DNA from: Nitrospinota bacterium
GTDB lineage: Bacteria; Tectomicrobia; Entotheonellia; J063
Reading direction: 5' to 3'
DNA: 6,895 bases
Assembly: GCA_003696125.1 (NCBI GenBank)
Contig: RFHZ01000090.1
Location: 1 to 6,895 of the forward strand
The translations under genes were made by a program, and so were the position numbers. A model generated the notes under the pieces. That model worked only from the letters and a program-made list of their open reading frames with translations. It ran no database searches and was not told the origin of the DNA. This document shows positions 4,960 to 6,895 of this stretch, one piece after another; within the stretch, counting starts at the first letter, position 1; every line of letters starts with the position of its first letter.

Positions 4960-6895
4960 GGAACTCTAGACCCCTTATCCATCCCCAAGTACCAGATGCC
5001 GCTGGTGATCCCCCCGGCCATGCCACGATCGAGAAAGATAAAACGGCGCAAAGGGAAAAATGCTGACTACTACGAAATAGCGGTCAGGCAGTTCACCCAG
5101 GATATCCTCCCCCCCGGCATGGGACTGCCCCCAACGACCGTATGGAGCTACGGTTCGGTCAAATTCCCAGGCACGGTTGCGCAAGGGGGAAGCTTCTTTT
5201 ATCCTGCCTTCACCCTGGAAACAAAGTGGAGGAAACCGGTCGTGGTCAAGTGGATCAACGATCTGGTCGATGTCAACGGCAACTACCTCCCCCATATCCT
5301 GCCGGTAGACCAGACCCTGCACTGGGCCAACCCTCCGGGAGGGATAGATAACCGGGATGGACGGGGAACGGATCAGGCTCCTTATCTGGGCCCTGTCCCT
5401 ATCGTGACCCATGTCCATGGAGCCCACACGACGCAGGAGAGTGATGGGTATCCCGAAGCCTGGTACCTCCCTGCGGCAAACAATATCCCTATCGGTTATG
5501 CCTCTACCGGCACCTATTACGACATCTTCCAGAGGAGTTCTCCCTTAGGGAATCTCTGGTCCCCTGGCAGCGCCGTGTTCGAGTATCCTAATCAACAGCG
5601 AGCCACCACCCTCTGGTATCACGATCATTCCTTAGGGATGACCCGTCTGAACGTGTACGCCGGACCGGCCGGATTCTATATCATCCGTGGGGGGCCTGAT
5701 GATGCGGTGTTCGATACCAGTGGTGCCCGTGCTACCCTGCCTGGGCCGGCTCCTGCCTTAGGTGACCCCCCCGGGATGAAATACTATGAGATCCCCATCG
5801 TCATCCAGGATCGCTCCTTCAATGCGGACGGTTCCCTCTTCTATCCGGATAACCGGGCCTTCTTCGAGGGGTTAACCCCTGCTCAACTGCAGATACCCTT
5901 TATTCCTGACCCGGCCTGTGGAGGAAGCCCCAGCGATGTCCCCCCGATCTGGAATCCGGAGTTCTTCGGGAACACCATGGTGGTCAACGGCCGTACCTGG
6001 CCCTTCCTGGAGGTGGAGCAACGCCGCTACCGTTTCCGCTTCCTGAACGGTTGTAATTCCCGTTTCCTGATCCTGCGGATGAGCAACGGGATGCCGTTCT
6101 GGCAGATCGGGGCGGAAGGAGGCTTTCTCCCTGCACCGGTGATGCTCAACGAACTGCTCATGGCTCCGGCCGAGCGGGCCGATGTGATCGTTGACTTCAC
6201 CAATGTGCCTGTGGGAACAGAGATCCTTCTCCTCAATGTCGGTCCGGATGAACCGTTCGGTGGTGGCATCCCGGGTATCGACTTTCCGGCAGCAGACCCG
6301 AATACGACCGGCCAGGTCATGCAGTTCCGGGTAGTCCCGGCCACCAGCGTCGATACCAGCACCCCTCCTGATCAACTGGTACTCCCTCCCCTGGTGGGAC
6401 CCGGCCTGCCGAGTACCACCAGGCAGGTTTCTCTTAACGAAGAAGAATCCCTGACCGTCTTTGTGCGGACAGAACCGGACGGCAGCATCGTGCTGGATTG
6501 CGCCAGCAACACACCGTTTGGTCCCACCGCGGCGCTACTCGGTACCGTAGCCGGAGGAGCAGGGATTCCACTGCGTTGGAGTGATTTCATCACCGAGAAC
6601 CCGGCCCTCGGTACCACCGAGGTCTGGGAAATCTACAATTTCACCGTGGATGCCCATCCGATCCACGTCCATCTCGTGCAGTTCCAGGTGGTAAATCGCG
6701 AAGACATGACTACAGGGGCGATCCGTGGTCCAGAGCCCTGGGAAACCGGGCTGAAGGATACCGTCATTGCTCTGCCCGGAGAGATCACCCGCATCAAGGC
6801 AACCTTTGATCTGGCCGGGTTATTCGTCTGGCATTGCCATATCGTTGAACACGAGGATAACGAGATGATGCGACCGTATCAGGTCGGTCCACTAC
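4852..6895 (+). CDS. Tat-exported CotA/bilirubin-oxidase-like multicopper oxidase, C-terminus cut by window edge
   Basis: The frame is open from the ATG to the window edge, giving 681 complete codons with no frameshift. The enzyme should couple one-electron oxidation of a substrate (phenols, bilirubin-like compounds or metal ions) to reduction of O2 to water outside the cytoplasm. All four copper-ligand blocks are present: HVH (187-189), WYHDH (255-259), HPIHVH (602-607) and HCHIVEHEDNEMM (661-673), with C662, H667 and axial M672 at the type 1 copper. The CotA subgroup is indicated by SDGYPEAW, YPNQQRATTLWYHDH, TRLNVYAGPAG, SLFYP, MAPAERADVIVDF and MMRP. It is longer than Bacillus CotA (about 513 residues), with inserts such as residues 207-243 and 282-312. 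The start has AGGAGG seven bases upstream and a twin-arginine signal. Little of the C-terminus should be missing. The physiological substrate cannot be read from sequence. Confidence 0.97.
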   Translation, partial: MLNRRQFLQWSMLAGAGLLLPGKWRLPRALALPVPGGTLDPLSIPKYQMPLVIPPAMPRSRKIKRRKGKNADYYEIAVRQFTQDILPPGMGLPPTTVWSYGSVKFPGTVAQGGSFFYPAFTLETKWRKPVVVKWINDLVDVNGNYLPHILPVDQTLHWANPPGGIDNRDGRGTDQAPYLGPVPIVTHVHGAHTTQESDGYPEAWYLPAANNIPIGYASTGTYYDIFQRSSPLGNLWSPGSAVFEYPNQQRATTLWYHDHSLGMTRLNVYAGPAGFYIIRGGPDDAVFDTSGARATLPGPAPALGDPPGMKYYEIPIVIQDRSFNADGSLFYPDNRAFFEGLTPAQLQIPFIPDPACGGSPSDVPPIWNPEFFGNTMVVNGRTWPFLEVEQRRYRFRFLNGCNSRFLILRMSNGMPFWQIGAEGGFLPAPVMLNELLMAPAERADVIVDFTNVPVGTEILLLNVGPDEPFGGGIPGIDFPAADPNTTGQVMQFRVVPATSVDTSTPPDQLVLPPLVGPGLPSTTRQVSLNEEESLTVFVRTEPDGSIVLDCASNTPFGPTAALLGTVAGGAGIPLRWSDFITENPALGTTEVWEIYNFTVDAHPIHVHLVQFQVVNREDMTTGAIRGPEPWETGLKDTVIALPGEITRIKATFDLAGLFVWHCHIVEHEDNEMMRPYQVGPL

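Overview
The window is a compact, moderately GC-rich stretch of bacterial DNA with strong Shine-Dalgarno sites and five protein genes in two divergent blocks. Two of the enzymes are luciferase-like flavin/F420-dependent oxidoreductases, which points to a lineage that makes coenzyme F420. The sigma-54-type activator and the -24/-12 promoter sequences argue against a typical actinobacterium, because most of these lack RpoN. I cannot name the organism from sequence alone.

Left block, minus strand, read from about 2738 down to the left edge: a TatD-fold metal-dependent hydrolase, then a Mer-like luciferase-family oxidoreductase, then a second luciferase-family oxidoreductase cut by the window edge. 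Gaps of 2 and 15 bases, and a stop codon that overlaps the next ribosome binding site, make this a tight operon.

Centre, 2739-3185: a 447-base divergent control region. It holds two back-to-back sigma-54-type promoters (one per direction), a possible sigma-70 promoter for the left operon, and several inverted repeats. I find no convincing protein gene in it.

Right block, plus strand: an NtrC-family response regulator (receiver, AAA+ and Fis-type helix-turn-helix domains) at 3186-4541. It is followed by a 310-base control region with two tandem palindromes and a third sigma-54-type promoter. After that comes a Tat-exported CotA/bilirubin-oxidase-like multicopper oxidase, which runs off the right edge close to its C-terminus.

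The main observation is that the three candidate promoters share TGGCA-K-G-A-R-A-A-N-N-GC-W (K = G/T, R = A/G, W = A/T). One faces each transcription unit: the hydrolase/oxidoreductase operon, the regulator and the oxidase. The simplest reading is a small sigma-54 regulon controlled by the regulator encoded in its middle. It would link an exported copper oxidase to cytoplasmic F420/flavin and hydrolase chemistry. Signal, sensor kinase and substrates are not visible here.
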